Source: Rubrivivax gelatinosus IL144
GTDB lineage: Bacteria; Pseudomonadota; Gammaproteobacteria; Burkholderiales; Burkholderiaceae_C
DNA: 64,000 nucleotides
Direction of reading: 5' to 3'
Assembly (NCBI RefSeq): GCF_000284255.1
Contig: NC_017075.1
Coordinates: 434,001-498,000, forward strand
Part shown: in pieces, positions 42,660 through 52,595 of the stretch
Numbering within the stretch: position 1 is the first letter of the stretch
How the letters are laid out: the number at the start of each line of letters is the position of its first letter
The notes under the pieces: generated by a model
What the model was told of the DNA's origin: nothing
The model's input: only the letters and a program-made list of their open reading frames with translations
The model's database searches: none
Position numbers and translations under genes: made by a program

Positions 42660-44567
42660 ATGAACCGCTACCCCTGGTGGAAGTACGCGATCCTCGCCTT
42701 CGCCTTCGTGGTCGGCCTGCTCTACACGGTGCCGAACTTCTACGGCGAGGCGCCCGCGGTGCAGGTGTCCTCGGGCAAGGCCACCGTCAAGATGGACCCG
42801 GCGATGGTCCAGCGCGTCGAGCAGATCCTCTCGAGCGCTGGCCTGAAGGCCGACTTCGTCCAGCTCGACGGCACCTCGGTGCGTGCGCGCTTCGACGACA
42901 CCGACACCCAGATCAAGGCCAAGGACGCGATCGCGCACGCGCTGAACCCGGACGCCAACGACCCGACCTGGATCGTCGCGCTGAACCTGGTGTCGCGTTC
43001 GCCGCAGTGGATGGCCAGGATCCACGCGCTGCCGATGTACCTGGGCCTGGACCTGCGCGGCGGCGTGCACTTCCTGATGCAGGTCGACATGAAGGCCGCG
43101 CTGACGAAGAAGGCCGAGGCCGTCGCCGGTGACGTGCGCACGCTGCTGCGCGACAAGAACATCCGCCACGCCGGCATCACGCGCGAAGGCAACGCCGTCG
43201 AGGTGCGCTTCCGCGAGACGGCGCTGGCCGAGCAGGCGCGCAGCCTGCTCACCGACCAGCTGCCCGACCTACAGTGGACGCCGACGGCCGACGCCGCCAC
43301 CGGCGACACCAAGCTCGTCGGCACGCTCAAGCCGCAGGCCGCGACGCGCGTGCAGGAGCAGGCGCTCAAGCAGAACATCTCGACGCTGAACAACCGCGTC
43401 AACGAGCTCGGCGTCGCCGAGCCGGTGATCCAGCAGCAGGGCATCGACCGCGTCGTCGTGCAACTGCCGGGCGTGCAGGACACGGCCAAGGCCAAGGACA
43501 TCATCGGCCGCACCGCGACGCTGGAGATCCGCCTGGTCAACGAGACCAACGAGGCGATGGACGCGGTGCGCGGCTCGGGCCCGGTGCCCTTCGGCAGCGA
43601 GCGCTTCCTCGAGCGCGGCGGCCAGCCGGTGATCGTCTACCGCAACGTCGTGCTGACCGGCGAGAACCTCACCGACGCCCAGCCCGGCTTCGACGGCCAG
43701 ACCCACGAGCCGACCGTCAACCTGACGCTGGACGCACGCGGCGCGCGCATCTTCAAGGACGTGACTCGCGAGAACGTCGGCAAGCGCATGGCCATCCTGC
43801 TCTTCGAGAAGGGCAAGGGCGAGGTCGTCACCGCGCCGGTGATCCGCAGCGAGATCGGCGGCGGCCGGGTGCAGATCTCGGGCCGCATGACGACCGAGGA
43901 GGCGAGCGACCAGGCGCTGCTGCTGCGCGCCGGCTCGCTGGCCGCGCCGATGGAGATCATCGAGGAACGCACGATCGGCCCGAGCCTGGGCGCCGAGAAC
44001 ATCGCCAAGGGCTTCCACAGCGTGCTGTGGGGCTTCGTCGCGATCGCGATCTTCATGTGCCTGTACTACATGCTGTTCGGCGTGTTCTCGACGCTGGCGC
44101 TGGCCTTCAACCTGCTGATGCTGATCGCGGTGCTGTCGATGCTGCAGGCGACGCTGTCGCTGCCGGGCATCGCCGCCATCGCGCTGGTGCTGGGCATGGC
44201 GATCGACTCGAACGTGCTGATCAACGAGCGCGTGCGCGAGGAGCTGCGCCACGGCGCCACACCGCAGGTGGCGATCAACGCCGGCTACGAACGTGCGTTC
44301 GGCACCATCCTGGACTCGAACGTCACGACGCTGATCGCCGGCCTGGCGCTGCTGGCCTTCGGGTCCGGCCCGGTGCGCGGCTTCGCCGTCGTGCACTGCC
44401 TGGGCATCCTGACCTCGATGTTCTCGTCGGTGATGTTCTCGCGTGGCCTCGTGAACCTCTGGTACGGCCGCCAGAAGAAGCTCAAGTCGGTGTCGATCGG
44501 CCAGGTCTGGCGCCCGGACGGCGGCACTCCCGTGCCCGCCGAAGACAAGCAAAACGCCAAGGCCTGA
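42660..44567 (+). CDS. secD: Protein translocase subunit SecD
   Basis: A 635-residue RND-family protein that, with SecF, uses the proton gradient to assist late protein export through SecYEG. The N-terminal helix (YAILAFAFVVGLLYT) and LGLDLRGGVHFLMQVD are followed by the large periplasmic domain, with LNNRVNELGVAEPVIQQQG. The C-terminal membrane block starts IGPSLGAENIAKGF and includes LVLGMAIDSNVLINERVREE. Length and order are standard. secF follows after nine bases. Confidence 0.98.
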   Translation: MNRYPWWKYAILAFAFVVGLLYTVPNFYGEAPAVQVSSGKATVKMDPAMVQRVEQILSSAGLKADFVQLDGTSVRARFDDTDTQIKAKDAIAHALNPDANDPTWIVALNLVSRSPQWMARIHALPMYLGLDLRGGVHFLMQVDMKAALTKKAEAVAGDVRTLLRDKNIRHAGITREGNAVEVRFRETALAEQARSLLTDQLPDLQWTPTADAATGDTKLVGTLKPQAATRVQEQALKQNISTLNNRVNELGVAEPVIQQQGIDRVVVQLPGVQDTAKAKDIIGRTATLEIRLVNETNEAMDAVRGSGPVPFGSERFLERGGQPVIVYRNVVLTGENLTDAQPGFDGQTHEPTVNLTLDARGARIFKDVTRENVGKRMAILLFEKGKGEVVTAPVIRSEIGGGRVQISGRMTTEEASDQALLLRAGSLAAPMEIIEERTIGPSLGAENIAKGFHSVLWGFVAIAIFMCLYYMLFGVFSTLALAFNLLMLIAVLSMLQATLSLPGIAAIALVLGMAIDSNVLINERVREELRHGATPQVAINAGYERAFGTILDSNVTTLIAGLALLAFGSGPVRGFAVVHCLGILTSMFSSVMFSRGLVNLWYGRQKKLKSVSIGQVWRPDGGTPVPAEDKQNAKA

Positions 44568-44576
44568 GGAGGACAT

Positions 44577-45611
44577 ATGGAGTTCTTCCGTTTCCGCCGC
44601 GACATCCCGTTCATGCGCTACACGCTGGCGCTGAACGTCATCTCGTTCCTGACCTTCCTCGCCGCGGTGTTCTTCCTGTTCAGCCGCGGGCTGCACCTGT
44701 CGATCGAGTTCACCGGCGGCACCGTCGTCGAGGTCGCGTACTCGCAGCCGGCCGACCTGGAGCGCACGCGCCAGGCGGTCGAGAAGCTGGGCTTCGGCGA
44801 AGTGCAGGTGCAGAACTTCGGCACCTCGCGCGACGTGATGATCCGGCTGCCGCTGCGCGACGGCCAGAAGCAGGATCAGGTGGCCGGCCAGGTGTTCGGC
44901 GCGCTGTGCGCGGCCGAAAGCGGCAGCACCGGCACCAAGGAGTACACGACGCCGCAGGGCGAGCAGGTCAGCCGTCCGTCGTGCACCACGGCGGCCGGCG
45001 CCGAGCCGCTGAGGCTGTCGCGCACCGAGCTCGTCGGGCCGTCGGTCGGCGCCGAGCTGGCGCGCGACGGCGCGCTGGCGCTGGGCTTCACGGTGCTGGG
45101 CATCATGATGTACTTGGCCTTCCGCTTCGAGTGGAAGTTCGCCGTCGCGGGCATCATCGCCAACCTGCACGACGTCGTGATCATCCTGGGCTTCTTCGCC
45201 TTCTTCCAGTGGGAGTTCTCGCTGGCGGTGCTGGCGGCGGTGCTGGCGGTGCTGGGCTACTCGGTCAACGAGTCGGTCGTCATCTTCGACCGGATCCGCG
45301 AGACCTTCCGCAAGATGCGCAAGATGTCGACGCACCAGGTGATCGACCACGCGATCACGAGCACCACGAGCCGCACGATCATCACCCACGGCTCCACGCA
45401 GATGATGGTGCTGTCGATGCTGTTCTTCGGCGGCGCGACGCTGCACTACTTCGCGGTCGCGCTGACGATCGGCATCCTGTTCGGCATCTACTCGTCGATC
45501 TTCGTCGCCGCCGGCATCGCGATGTGGCTCGGTGTCAAGCGCGAGGACCTGGTGAAGGCAGGGGTCAAGGAGAACGATCCGAACGACCCGAACGCCGGGG
45601 CCGTGGTGTAG
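44577..45611 (+). CDS. secF: Protein translocase subunit SecF
   Basis: A 344-residue partner of SecD. Motifs: LSIEFTGGTVVEVAY near the N terminus, SVGAELARDGALAL, then VLGYSVNESVVIFDRIRE and TTSRTIITHGSTQMMVL in the membrane domain. Six membrane segments are expected. A GAGGAGGA ribosome site lies just before the ATG. It includes a Cys-containing insert (ALCAAES ... PSCTTAAGA) in the periplasmic domain, possibly disulfide-bonded. Confidence 0.98.
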   Translation: MEFFRFRRDIPFMRYTLALNVISFLTFLAAVFFLFSRGLHLSIEFTGGTVVEVAYSQPADLERTRQAVEKLGFGEVQVQNFGTSRDVMIRLPLRDGQKQDQVAGQVFGALCAAESGSTGTKEYTTPQGEQVSRPSCTTAAGAEPLRLSRTELVGPSVGAELARDGALALGFTVLGIMMYLAFRFEWKFAVAGIIANLHDVVIILGFFAFFQWEFSLAVLAAVLAVLGYSVNESVVIFDRIRETFRKMRKMSTHQVIDHAITSTTSRTIITHGSTQMMVLSMLFFGGATLHYFAVALTIGILFGIYSSIFVAAGIAMWLGVKREDLVKAGVKENDPNDPNAGAVV

Positions 45612-45660
45612 AGTCGGTGCAACGGCCGCCCGCGGCCTTGCACAGACGGACGACCGACCG

Positions 45661-47979
45661 ATGGCGGCCGGCGCCCCCAACACCAACCTCGCGAGCCAGG
45701 CCCGGCGCCTGTACACCGAGGAACTGGTCAAGGGCCTGCCGGCCCTGGTGCAGGCAGCGCTCGACGGCGCCCGTTCCCTCTTCGAGAAACCGACCGAGCA
45801 CGCCGCGTTCCAGCGCCGCCGCGACATGCTGCAGGGGCTGAACGCCGGTGCGCAGTCCTGGCACCGCGGCTTGGTCAACGGCCTGCGCCACGCGCTGCTG
45901 CACGGCGGCTCGACCACCCGTCTCGGCGACCTGCCGTCGATGTCGCCGGGCCAGCTGACGCTGGTCGACGACGACACGATCGAACTCGAGATCGTCACCT
46001 CGCGCCTGGCGCTGGCGATGATGGACCGCGCGTCCTGGGAGTTCGCCGACCTGCGCTCGCGCATCGCCCACCTCGAAGGCCGCGGCGAGCTCGACGCCCA
46101 CGACATGCTGCGCGCCCACGTGCTGGCGCGCATCGTCTTCGAGGCCTGGCGCGCGTCGGGCCAGACGCTGGTGTCGTGGCGCGAACTGCAGCCGGTGCTG
46201 CACGAGGAGTTCGCGCTGCTGGCCGAGGAGGCCTACCACGAGACCAACCGCTGGCTCGCCGAACGCGGCGTGCTGCCGGAGGTCGATCTGCGGCCCTTCA
46301 TCCGCCGTTCGCGCAGCCATCCGGCGGCGCTGCCCTCGGGCGGCGGCTACGCAGGTAGCGGTGACTCGGGGCCGCCGACGGGTTTCGGCCACACGCCGAT
46401 CTCCGGCCCGCCCTCGGCCTACGGCTCGGGCAGCGGGCTGATGCGCGGCGTCGGCGACGAGACGCGCATGATGACCCGGGCGGCGCCGTTCGCGCGCGGC
46501 CGTGACCACGCCGAGGCGGTGCTCGGCCGGCTCAACCGGCTGGTCGGGCGCCAGGTGCCGGCGTTCGGCCAGTCGACGCGGCCGCAGGGCCTGTCGCCGG
46601 GTTTGGCGCGCGCGATCGACACCGCCGAGGCCGGCATCCGCCAGCGCATGACGACGACGGCCGCCGGCGTCGACGCGCCGGCCACCTCGCCAGTGCTGCT
46701 GGAGGACATCCAGCAGCGCAAGCAGCAGCTGAAGAAGGCCGCCGCGACGCCCGAGGAGCGCGCCACGATCGAGATCGTCGCGCTGCTGTTCCAGAGCATC
46801 CTGACCGAGGAGCGCATCCCGGCGGCGGTGCGCGTCTGGTTCGCGCGGCTGCAGATGCCGGTGCTGCGCGTGGCCGTCACCGAGCCCGATTTCTTCGCCA
46901 CCGTCGACCACCCGGCACGCCGCCTGATCGACCGCATGGGCGCCTGCGTGATGGGCTTCGACAGCGCTGCGCAGAAGGTCGGCGACGCGCTGGAGCGCGA
47001 GATCAAGCGCATCGTCCAGGTCGTCGAGGCCTATCCCGACACCGGCCGGCGCGTCTTCCAGACCGTGCTGACCGAGTTCGAGAAGTTCCTCGAGCACTAC
47101 TTCCGCACCGAGAACGAGGCCACGCGGCGCGGCGTCTCGCTGGCCCAGCAGGTCGAGCAGCGCGAGACGCTGGCGATCCAGTACACGATCGAGCTGCGCC
47201 GCATGTTGAACGACATGCCGGTGCAGGAAGGCGTGCGCCAGTTCCTGTTCCACGTCTGGGCCGACGTGCTGGCGACGACCGCCGTGCGCTACGGCGCCCA
47301 GGGCCAGGAGACGCGCTCGATGAAACGTGCCGCGGCCGACCTGATCTGGTCGGCCAGCGCCAAGGTCACGCGCGAGGAGCGCGCCGAGGTCATCCGCCGC
47401 CTGCCGCCGCTGCTGAAGTCGCTGCGCGAGGGCATGGCCTCGGCCGGCATGGACGCCGAGCGCCAGGACGAGCAGATCCAGCAGCTCAACAACTCGCTGG
47501 CGGCGGCTTTCACCGCCAAGACCGCGGCCATTCCGGACGACCGTCTGCGCGAGCTGATGGACCGGCTGGAGACGCTGGAAGAGCTGCTGCCCGACGCCGA
47601 GGACGTGCGCATCGACGAGTCGATGGTGCTCGACCTGTCGGGCCACCAGAGCGCCGACCTGGAGGTCGTGCTCGACGGCGGCTCGATGCCGTCGCCGGCG
47701 ATGCTGGCCTGGGCGCGCGAGCTTCAGGTCGGCAGCTGGTTCATGCTCGAGTACCGCGACCGCAACGAGGCGGTGCAGCTCGCCTGGCAGGGCATGCGGC
47801 GGCAGCTGTCGCTGTTCGTCACCGCCCAGGGCCGCTGCGTGCTGTTCCAGCAGCAGCGGCTGGCCTCGTACCTGCAGGCCGGGCTGCTGCTGCCGGCGCA
47901 GGACGAGGCGCTGACGGTGCGCGCGACACGCAGTGCGCTGGCCAAGCTCGACGTCGACGCGTCGCGGCTGCTGAACTGA
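45661..47979 (+). CDS. DUF1631 family protein
   Basis: A 772-residue cytoplasmic protein matching the DUF1631 family, frequent in betaproteobacteria, with no defined function. Landmarks are the middle block IEIVALLFQSILTEERIPAA, IRVWFARLQMPVLRVAV-like text, HPARRLIDRMG and the C-terminal ELQVGSWFMLEYRDRNEAVQ followed by FVTAQGRCVLFQQQRLASYL, which resembles a PilZ-like end. It starts 49 bases after secF and converges on smg. A PilZ-like C terminus would hint at a link to c-di-GMP, but this is only a resemblance by eye. Confidence 0.88.
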   Translation: MAAGAPNTNLASQARRLYTEELVKGLPALVQAALDGARSLFEKPTEHAAFQRRRDMLQGLNAGAQSWHRGLVNGLRHALLHGGSTTRLGDLPSMSPGQLTLVDDDTIELEIVTSRLALAMMDRASWEFADLRSRIAHLEGRGELDAHDMLRAHVLARIVFEAWRASGQTLVSWRELQPVLHEEFALLAEEAYHETNRWLAERGVLPEVDLRPFIRRSRSHPAALPSGGGYAGSGDSGPPTGFGHTPISGPPSAYGSGSGLMRGVGDETRMMTRAAPFARGRDHAEAVLGRLNRLVGRQVPAFGQSTRPQGLSPGLARAIDTAEAGIRQRMTTTAAGVDAPATSPVLLEDIQQRKQQLKKAAATPEERATIEIVALLFQSILTEERIPAAVRVWFARLQMPVLRVAVTEPDFFATVDHPARRLIDRMGACVMGFDSAAQKVGDALEREIKRIVQVVEAYPDTGRRVFQTVLTEFEKFLEHYFRTENEATRRGVSLAQQVEQRETLAIQYTIELRRMLNDMPVQEGVRQFLFHVWADVLATTAVRYGAQGQETRSMKRAAADLIWSASAKVTREERAEVIRRLPPLLKSLREGMASAGMDAERQDEQIQQLNNSLAAAFTAKTAAIPDDRLRELMDRLETLEELLPDAEDVRIDESMVLDLSGHQSADLEVVLDGGSMPSPAMLAWARELQVGSWFMLEYRDRNEAVQLAWQGMRRQLSLFVTAQGRCVLFQQQRLASYLQAGLLLPAQDEALTVRATRSALAKLDVDASRLLN

Positions 47980-48073
47980 GGGTTCGGGGGAGGGCGGGCT
48001 CAGCCGTCGCGCGTGAAATCGCGCTCGGGCCTGAGCCAGGCGCGCAAGGCCTTCCGGCCTCGTGCGTGCGGGC

Positions 48074-48526
48074 TCAGTGGATCAGCCGGTCTTCGGCGGC
48101 GACGAAGAGTTCGTCGAGGATCAGCGCGTCGGGCTCTTCGCCCAGGCTCCAGAAGACCATCAGGACGATGATCTTCAGGTCTTCCAGCCCGATCGGGCCG
48201 GTGCCGACAGCGGTCGCGCGGTCGATGACCATCTCGCGCATCGGCGCCGGCAGCACGCCGGCGGACTCGAGGAAGCAGATGAAGCCGATCGATTCCTCGC
48301 CGAGCAGGTCACGCTCGGCCTCGGTGTAGACGCGCAGGCTGCCCGGCATCGCGCTGCCGACGCTGGTGTCGGCACTGTGGGCCAGGCCTTCCAGCCAGCG
48401 CAGCGCTTCCTGGATCTCGTCGGACTCGAAGCCGACGGCCGACAGCTTGCGCTGGAGCTGCTGGGGGTCGGGACAGGCGTCCGGCCGCCAGTAGTTCTCG
48501 TAGAGGTACACGAGGACGTCGAACAT
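48074..48526 (-). CDS. smg: Smg family protein (DUF494)
   Basis: A 150-residue protein that begins MFDVLVYLYENYW and has RVYTEAERDLLGEESIGFI and IVLMVFWSLGEEPDALILDE, the hallmarks of Smg (DUF494). Function is unknown; it is regularly found beside dprA, as here (the dprA stop is 46 bases upstream). The usual downstream neighbour topA is absent: instead the convergent DUF1631 gene ends here. Confidence 0.95.
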   Translation of the reverse strand: MFDVLVYLYENYWRPDACPDPQQLQRKLSAVGFESDEIQEALRWLEGLAHSADTSVGSAMPGSLRVYTEAERDLLGEESIGFICFLESAGVLPAPMREMVIDRATAVGTGPIGLEDLKIIVLMVFWSLGEEPDALILDELFVAAEDRLIH

Positions 48527-48572
48527 GGATTCACTATACCCCAGGGGGCCCGCCGCTGCCCGCGGCCCGGAC

Positions 48573-49664
48573 TCAGCCCGCGATGCGGCGTTGGAAAAGT
48601 CCGCCCGGCAGGCGCGCGACCCGGCCGTCGAGCTCCAGCTCGAGCAGCTTGGCGCTCAGTTCTGCGCTCGGCCAGCCGGTGCGCGCCAGCAGCGCGTCCA
48701 GCGTCGCCGGGTCGTGGCCGAGCGCGGCGAGCAGCGGGTCCTCGGCTTCGTCGCCCGTCTCGGCAGGCGCTGCTGCCGGGCGCGTGCCGCGCAGCGCTTC
48801 GAGGATGTCGGCGGCGCTCTCGACGAGCAGCGCGCCCTGGCGGATCAGCGCGTGGCAGCCCTTGGACTGCGCCGAGTGGATCGAGCCGGGCACCGCGAAC
48901 ACCTCGCGCCCGGCTTCGACGGCCAGGCGGGCGGTGATCAGCGAGCCCGAACGCGGCGCTGCCTCGACGACCAGCGTGCCGCGCGAGAGTGCCGCGATGA
49001 TGCGGTTGCGCTGCGGGAAGTGCTCCGGCAGCACCGGCGTTCCCGGGTCGTACTCGCTGACGATGGCGCCGGTGTCGGCGATGCGCCGCGCCAGCGCGCG
49101 GTGGCGTGCCGGGTAGACGCGGTCGGGGCCGGTGCCGACGACGGCGAGCGTGGTGCCGCCGGCGGCAAGCGCGCCTTCGTGCGCCGCGCCGTCGATGCCG
49201 GCGGCCAGGCCGGAGACGACGCTCAGGCCGGCCTGCGCCAGTTCGCGGGCGAACTCGCGGGCGTTGGCGAGGCCTTGCGGCGTCGCGTCGCGGCTGCCGA
49301 CGATGGCCACCGACTCCGCGGCCAGCAGCGAGGCACGGCCCTGCACGTACAGCAGCAGCGGCGGGTCGGCGGTCTGCAGCAGCAGCGGCGGATAGAGCGC
49401 GTCGCCCAGCGTCAGCACGTGGCGCTCGGCGCCGTCGGCCAGCCAGGCGCGTGCGGCGGTCAGGCGGGCCTCGCACTCGGGCTCGCGGCGCGCCATCGTC
49501 GCTGCCAGCGCCGGCCCGCCGAGCTCGGTCAGCGCCTGCGCCGTCGCGCCCAGCGCCGCATCGGGGCTGCCGAAGGCCGCGAGCATGCGGCGCGCGCCTT
49601 CGCGGCCGAGTCCCGGCGTCTGCAGCAGGCGGAACCAGGCGTCGAAGTCGTCCGGGATCGCCAC
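48573..49664 (-). CDS. dprA: DNA-processing protein DprA
   Basis: A 363-residue protein that binds incoming single-stranded DNA during transformation and loads RecA. The Rossmann-like core has VAIVGSRDATPQGLANARE, VSGLAAGIDGAAHEGAL, YDPGTPVLPEHFPQRNRIIA and EAAPRSGSLITARLA. A small N-terminal SAM-like domain and a C-terminal winged-helix region (LDALLARTGWPSAELSAKLL) complete the family layout. It starts 22 bases after the LysM gene and precedes smg. Confidence 0.97.
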   Translation of the reverse strand: MAIPDDFDAWFRLLQTPGLGREGARRMLAAFGSPDAALGATAQALTELGGPALAATMARREPECEARLTAARAWLADGAERHVLTLGDALYPPLLLQTADPPLLLYVQGRASLLAAESVAIVGSRDATPQGLANAREFARELAQAGLSVVSGLAAGIDGAAHEGALAAGGTTLAVVGTGPDRVYPARHRALARRIADTGAIVSEYDPGTPVLPEHFPQRNRIIAALSRGTLVVEAAPRSGSLITARLAVEAGREVFAVPGSIHSAQSKGCHALIRQGALLVESAADILEALRGTRPAAAPAETGDEAEDPLLAALGHDPATLDALLARTGWPSAELSAKLLELELDGRVARLPGGLFQRRIAG

Positions 49665-49686
49665 GGCGGCCTGCCGATCAGCCGGC

Positions 49687-50865
49687 TCAGGGGCTGGTGA
49701 AGCGATCTCCGGGCACGACCGGATCCTTCACGTTGACGATCAGCGCGTAGGACACGCGCTCGAAGACGCGGAACACGAAGAGCAGGCCGTGGCGCTCGTC
49801 GGGCAGCTGGATCGGCGTCTTCTTGCCGCTGGTGGTGTCGAAGTCGGCGCGCCCGGCGCGCCACAGCGCCAGCACGTGGCCGCGTTCCAGGCCGTCGCGG
49901 CGGCCCTTGTTCAGCGCGACGATCTGGTTCTGGCCGGCCGACAGCGCGTCGCCGTACAGCGAGGCGATGCGGCCTTCGACCGGCACCGCGGGCGCGTGCG
50001 GCGCGTAGGCGGTCAGCTCGCGCTGCGGCACGGGCGACAGCCGGTCGCCGACGCCGGCTTCCATGCGGATCGTGGTGACGACGAAGGTCGCCGGCACCGC
50101 GCGCGGCTTGCCGTCGGCGCCCAGGCGTTCCTCGCCAGGGCGCACGTAGTCGGCGGTGCCGACGTAGCGCGCCTCGTAGCCGAGGATCTCGCGCGTCTCG
50201 GGGTCGCGCACCGGCTGGGGTTCGCGGAACAGGCGGAACTCGCGTGCGCCGCCCAGGTCGCCCATCACGTAGGCGGTCTCGCCGCGCGACAGCAGCACGC
50301 GGCCTTCCTGCGTCGCGACGATGCGCGGCGCGAGTTCGAGTTCGTTGGTCTCGAAGACCACCGCCTCGTTGAGGAAGGGGCCGATCAGGTGCAGCGGGAT
50401 CGAGGCGATGGCGCCGTTGTCCAGCAGCTCCGAGCGCACGCGCGGCGACAGGCGTTCGACCGGCGGGTCGGCGCTCACCGACTGGCCGACCTGCAGCATC
50501 GCGCGGCCGTCGCGCTTGACCAGCACCAGCACCTGGCCGGGGAAGATCAGGTGCGGGTTGCGGATCTGGTCGAGGTTCATGCCCCACAGCTCGGGCCAGC
50601 GCCAGGGGCTCTTCAGGAACAGCTTGGAGATGTCCCAGAGCGTGTCGCCGCGCTTCACGACGTGCGACTCGGGCGCGTCGGGCGCCAGTTCGGACAGCGG
50701 CACGCCGGCCTGCGCGACCTGACGCGCGGTGTCGCGTTGCGTCGGCGTCACGGGATAGTTCGGCGCGGCCTGCGCGGGCAGCGCGGCGGCGACGGCGGCG
50801 GCCATGGTGGCCTGCGCGGCGACGGCACCCCAGCGCGTGATCTTCAGCGGCCTCGGGCGGCTCAT
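49687..50865 (-). CDS. LysM domain protein, exported
   Basis: A 392-residue protein with a signal peptide (hydrophobic core to ALPAQA, cleavage near residue 33). One LysM domain follows at about residues 68-115: SHVVKRGDTLWDISKLFL and NPHLIFPGQVLVLV. LysM binds peptidoglycan. The long C-terminal region (VLALWRAGRADFDTTSGK, IQLPDERHGLLFVFRVFERV) is conserved in betaproteobacterial LysM proteins encoded upstream of dprA. The ATG at 50865 is preceded by a GAGGAG ribosome site and heads the LysM-dprA-smg unit, divergent from def. Confidence 0.92.
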   Translation of the reverse strand: MSRPRPLKITRWGAVAAQATMAAAVAAALPAQAAPNYPVTPTQRDTARQVAQAGVPLSELAPDAPESHVVKRGDTLWDISKLFLKSPWRWPELWGMNLDQIRNPHLIFPGQVLVLVKRDGRAMLQVGQSVSADPPVERLSPRVRSELLDNGAIASIPLHLIGPFLNEAVVFETNELELAPRIVATQEGRVLLSRGETAYVMGDLGGAREFRLFREPQPVRDPETREILGYEARYVGTADYVRPGEERLGADGKPRAVPATFVVTTIRMEAGVGDRLSPVPQRELTAYAPHAPAVPVEGRIASLYGDALSAGQNQIVALNKGRRDGLERGHVLALWRAGRADFDTTSGKKTPIQLPDERHGLLFVFRVFERVSYALIVNVKDPVVPGDRFTSP

Positions 50866-50943
50866 GGGTCTTTGCTCTCCTCGCAAGGGGCGTCGCGCGG
50901 CGGGTGCGACAATTCGCAGGGGCTGCGGGCGCGAACTGCTCAC

Positions 50944-50971
50944 TTGAATTGGCAGATTCTGCCCGTAAACC
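50944..50971 (+). promoter_or_regulatory. Candidate def promoter with an embedded palindrome
   Basis: TTGAAT (50944-50949) and TAAACC (50966-50971) are separated by 16 bases and could form a promoter for def and fmt. The spacer contains a perfect palindrome, GGCAGA-T-TCTGCC (50951-50963). It lies in the 220-base divergent region between the LysM gene and def. The arrangement is suggestive of an operator, but nothing identifies a regulator. Confidence 0.3.
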
Positions 50972-51085
50972 CTTGATGTCGTAACGAAATCGTCGTTGCC
51001 GCCGCGCCCGCGTGCAGCCGTTCACGCTGCCGGGCGCCGCGACGTGGCCCGGCTCCGACGACCGGGCACCATTCGCCGCCGCACC

Positions 51086-51604
51086 ATGGCCCAACTCCCC
51101 ATCCTGCGTTATCCCGATCCCCGGCTGCACAAGGTCGCCAAGCCCGTCGAGGCCGTCGACGCGCGCATCAAGCAGCTCGTCGCCGACATGCTCGAGACGA
51201 TGTACGAATCCGAAGGGGTCGGCCTGGCGGCCACCCAGGTCGACGTGCACGAGCGCCTGTTCGTGATGGACACCTCGCCCGAACACGACCAGCCGATGGT
51301 CTTCATCAACCCGCAGATCGTCGCCCGCAGCGAGGAGCTGGTGATCTGGGAAGAGGGCTGCCTGTCGGTGCCGCAGGTCTGGGACAAGGTGACGCGCAAC
51401 GCCCGCGTGACGGTGCGTGCGCTCGACCGCGAAGGCGCCGAGTTCGACATCGCGCTCGACGGCCTGGCCGCGGTCTGCGCCCAGCACGAGATCGATCATC
51501 TCGACGGCAAGGTGTTCGTCGAGTACCTCAGCCTGCTCAAGCGCGAACGCATCAAGATCAAGATGGCCAAGCGCGCCCGCGAAGAAGCGCGCGGCGTCGC
51601 ATGA
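51086..51604 (+). CDS. def: Peptide deformylase
   Basis: A 172-residue metalloenzyme that removes the formyl group from nascent proteins. All three family motifs are present: GVGLAATQV (motif 1), EEGCLSVP with the metal Cys (motif 2) and QHEIDHLDG with the two metal His and catalytic Glu (motif 3). The ATG at 51086 fits the conserved N terminus ([10 protein letters not shown]). It overlaps fmt as ATGA (51601-51604), the usual pairing. Confidence 0.98.
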   Translation: MAQLPILRYPDPRLHKVAKPVEAVDARIKQLVADMLETMYESEGVGLAATQVDVHERLFVMDTSPEHDQPMVFINPQIVARSEELVIWEEGCLSVPQVWDKVTRNARVTVRALDREGAEFDIALDGLAAVCAQHEIDHLDGKVFVEYLSLLKRERIKIKMAKRAREEARGVA

Positions 51605-52551
51605 TCCGTTTGCGCGCGGCCTTCGCCGGCACGCCCGAGTTCGCGCGTGTCGCGCTCGACGCGATGCTCGCCGCCGGCATCGAGGTGCCGCTGGTGCTGA
51701 CCCAGCCCGACCGCCCGGCCGGCCGCGGCATGAAGCTGCAGGCCTCGCCGGTCAAGCAGTGCGCGCTGGCGCACGGCCTGCCGGTGGCGCAGCCGCGCAG
51801 CCTGCGGCTGGACGGCAAGTATCCCGACGAGGCCGCGGCCGGACGCGCGGCGCTCGAACAGGCGGCGCCCGACGTTCTCGTCGTCGCCGCCTACGGCCTG
51901 ATCCTGCCGCAGTGGGTGCTGGACCTGCCGCGCCTGGGCTGCATCAACATCCACGGCTCGCTGCTGCCGCGCTGGCGCGGCGCGGCGCCGATCCACCGTG
52001 CGATCGAGGCCGGCGACGCCGAGACCGGCATCACGATCATGCAGATGGACGCCGGCCTGGACACCGGGCCGATGCTGCTGAAGGAATCGCTGGTCATCGC
52101 CGCCGACGACACGACGGCGACGCTGCACGACAAGCTGGCGGCGCTGGGCGCGCGCCTGGTCGTCGACGCGCTCGGCCGGCTCGACGCGCTGCCGCCCCAA
52201 CCGCAGCCCGAAGCAGGCGCTAACTATGCCGCCAAGATCGAGAAGGCCGAGGGCGCCGTCGACTGGACGCTGCCGGCGGCCGTCATCGAACGCCGCGTGC
52301 GCGCCTTCGATCCCTTCCCCGGCTGCAGCTTCACGCTCGACGGCGAGGCGTTCAAGCTCTGGCGTGCCGCGGTCGTGGCCGGGTCCGGCGAGCCGGGCCG
52401 CGTGCTCGCGGCGGGCGAGGGCGGTCTCGTCGTCGCCTGCGGCGAAGGCGCGCTGGAATTGCGCGAACTGCAGCGCACCGGCGGCCGCCGCGTGCCGGCG
52501 CGCGAGTTCCTGAAGGGCCGGCCGGTCGCGCCGGGCACGCGCCTGGGCTGA
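51601..52551 (+). CDS. fmt: Methionyl-tRNA formyltransferase
   Basis: A 316-residue enzyme that formylates initiator Met-tRNA with 10-formyl-THF. The N-terminal domain has [34 protein letters not shown], and the catalytic block with Asn/His in [18 protein letters not shown] and Asp in [12 protein letters not shown]. The C-terminal tRNA-binding domain ends [16 protein letters not shown]. Coupled to def. Confidence 0.98.
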   Translation: MIRLRAAFAGTPEFARVALDAMLAAGIEVPLVLTQPDRPAGRGMKLQASPVKQCALAHGLPVAQPRSLRLDGKYPDEAAAGRAALEQAAPDVLVVAAYGLILPQWVLDLPRLGCINIHGSLLPRWRGAAPIHRAIEAGDAETGITIMQMDAGLDTGPMLLKESLVIAADDTTATLHDKLAALGARLVVDALGRLDALPPQPQPEAGANYAAKIEKAEGAVDWTLPAAVIERRVRAFDPFPGCSFTLDGEAFKLWRAAVVAGSGEPGRVLAAGEGGLVVACGEGALELRELQRTGGRRVPAREFLKGRPVAPGTRLG

Positions 52552-52595
52552 ACGGCGGCGCTCAAGCCGCCGCCGCGGCGGCCGATATTCCGGCG

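Noticed and set aside
43269..46133. 954-codon minus-strand frame opposite secD, secF and the DUF1631 gene
   Set aside because: It spans three well-identified genes on the other strand and has no recognisable domain.
47997..48037. Bidirectional terminator between the DUF1631 gene and smg
   Set aside because: GGCTCAG and CTGAGCC are 27 bases apart with only a weak inner stem, and no T-run follows on either strand.
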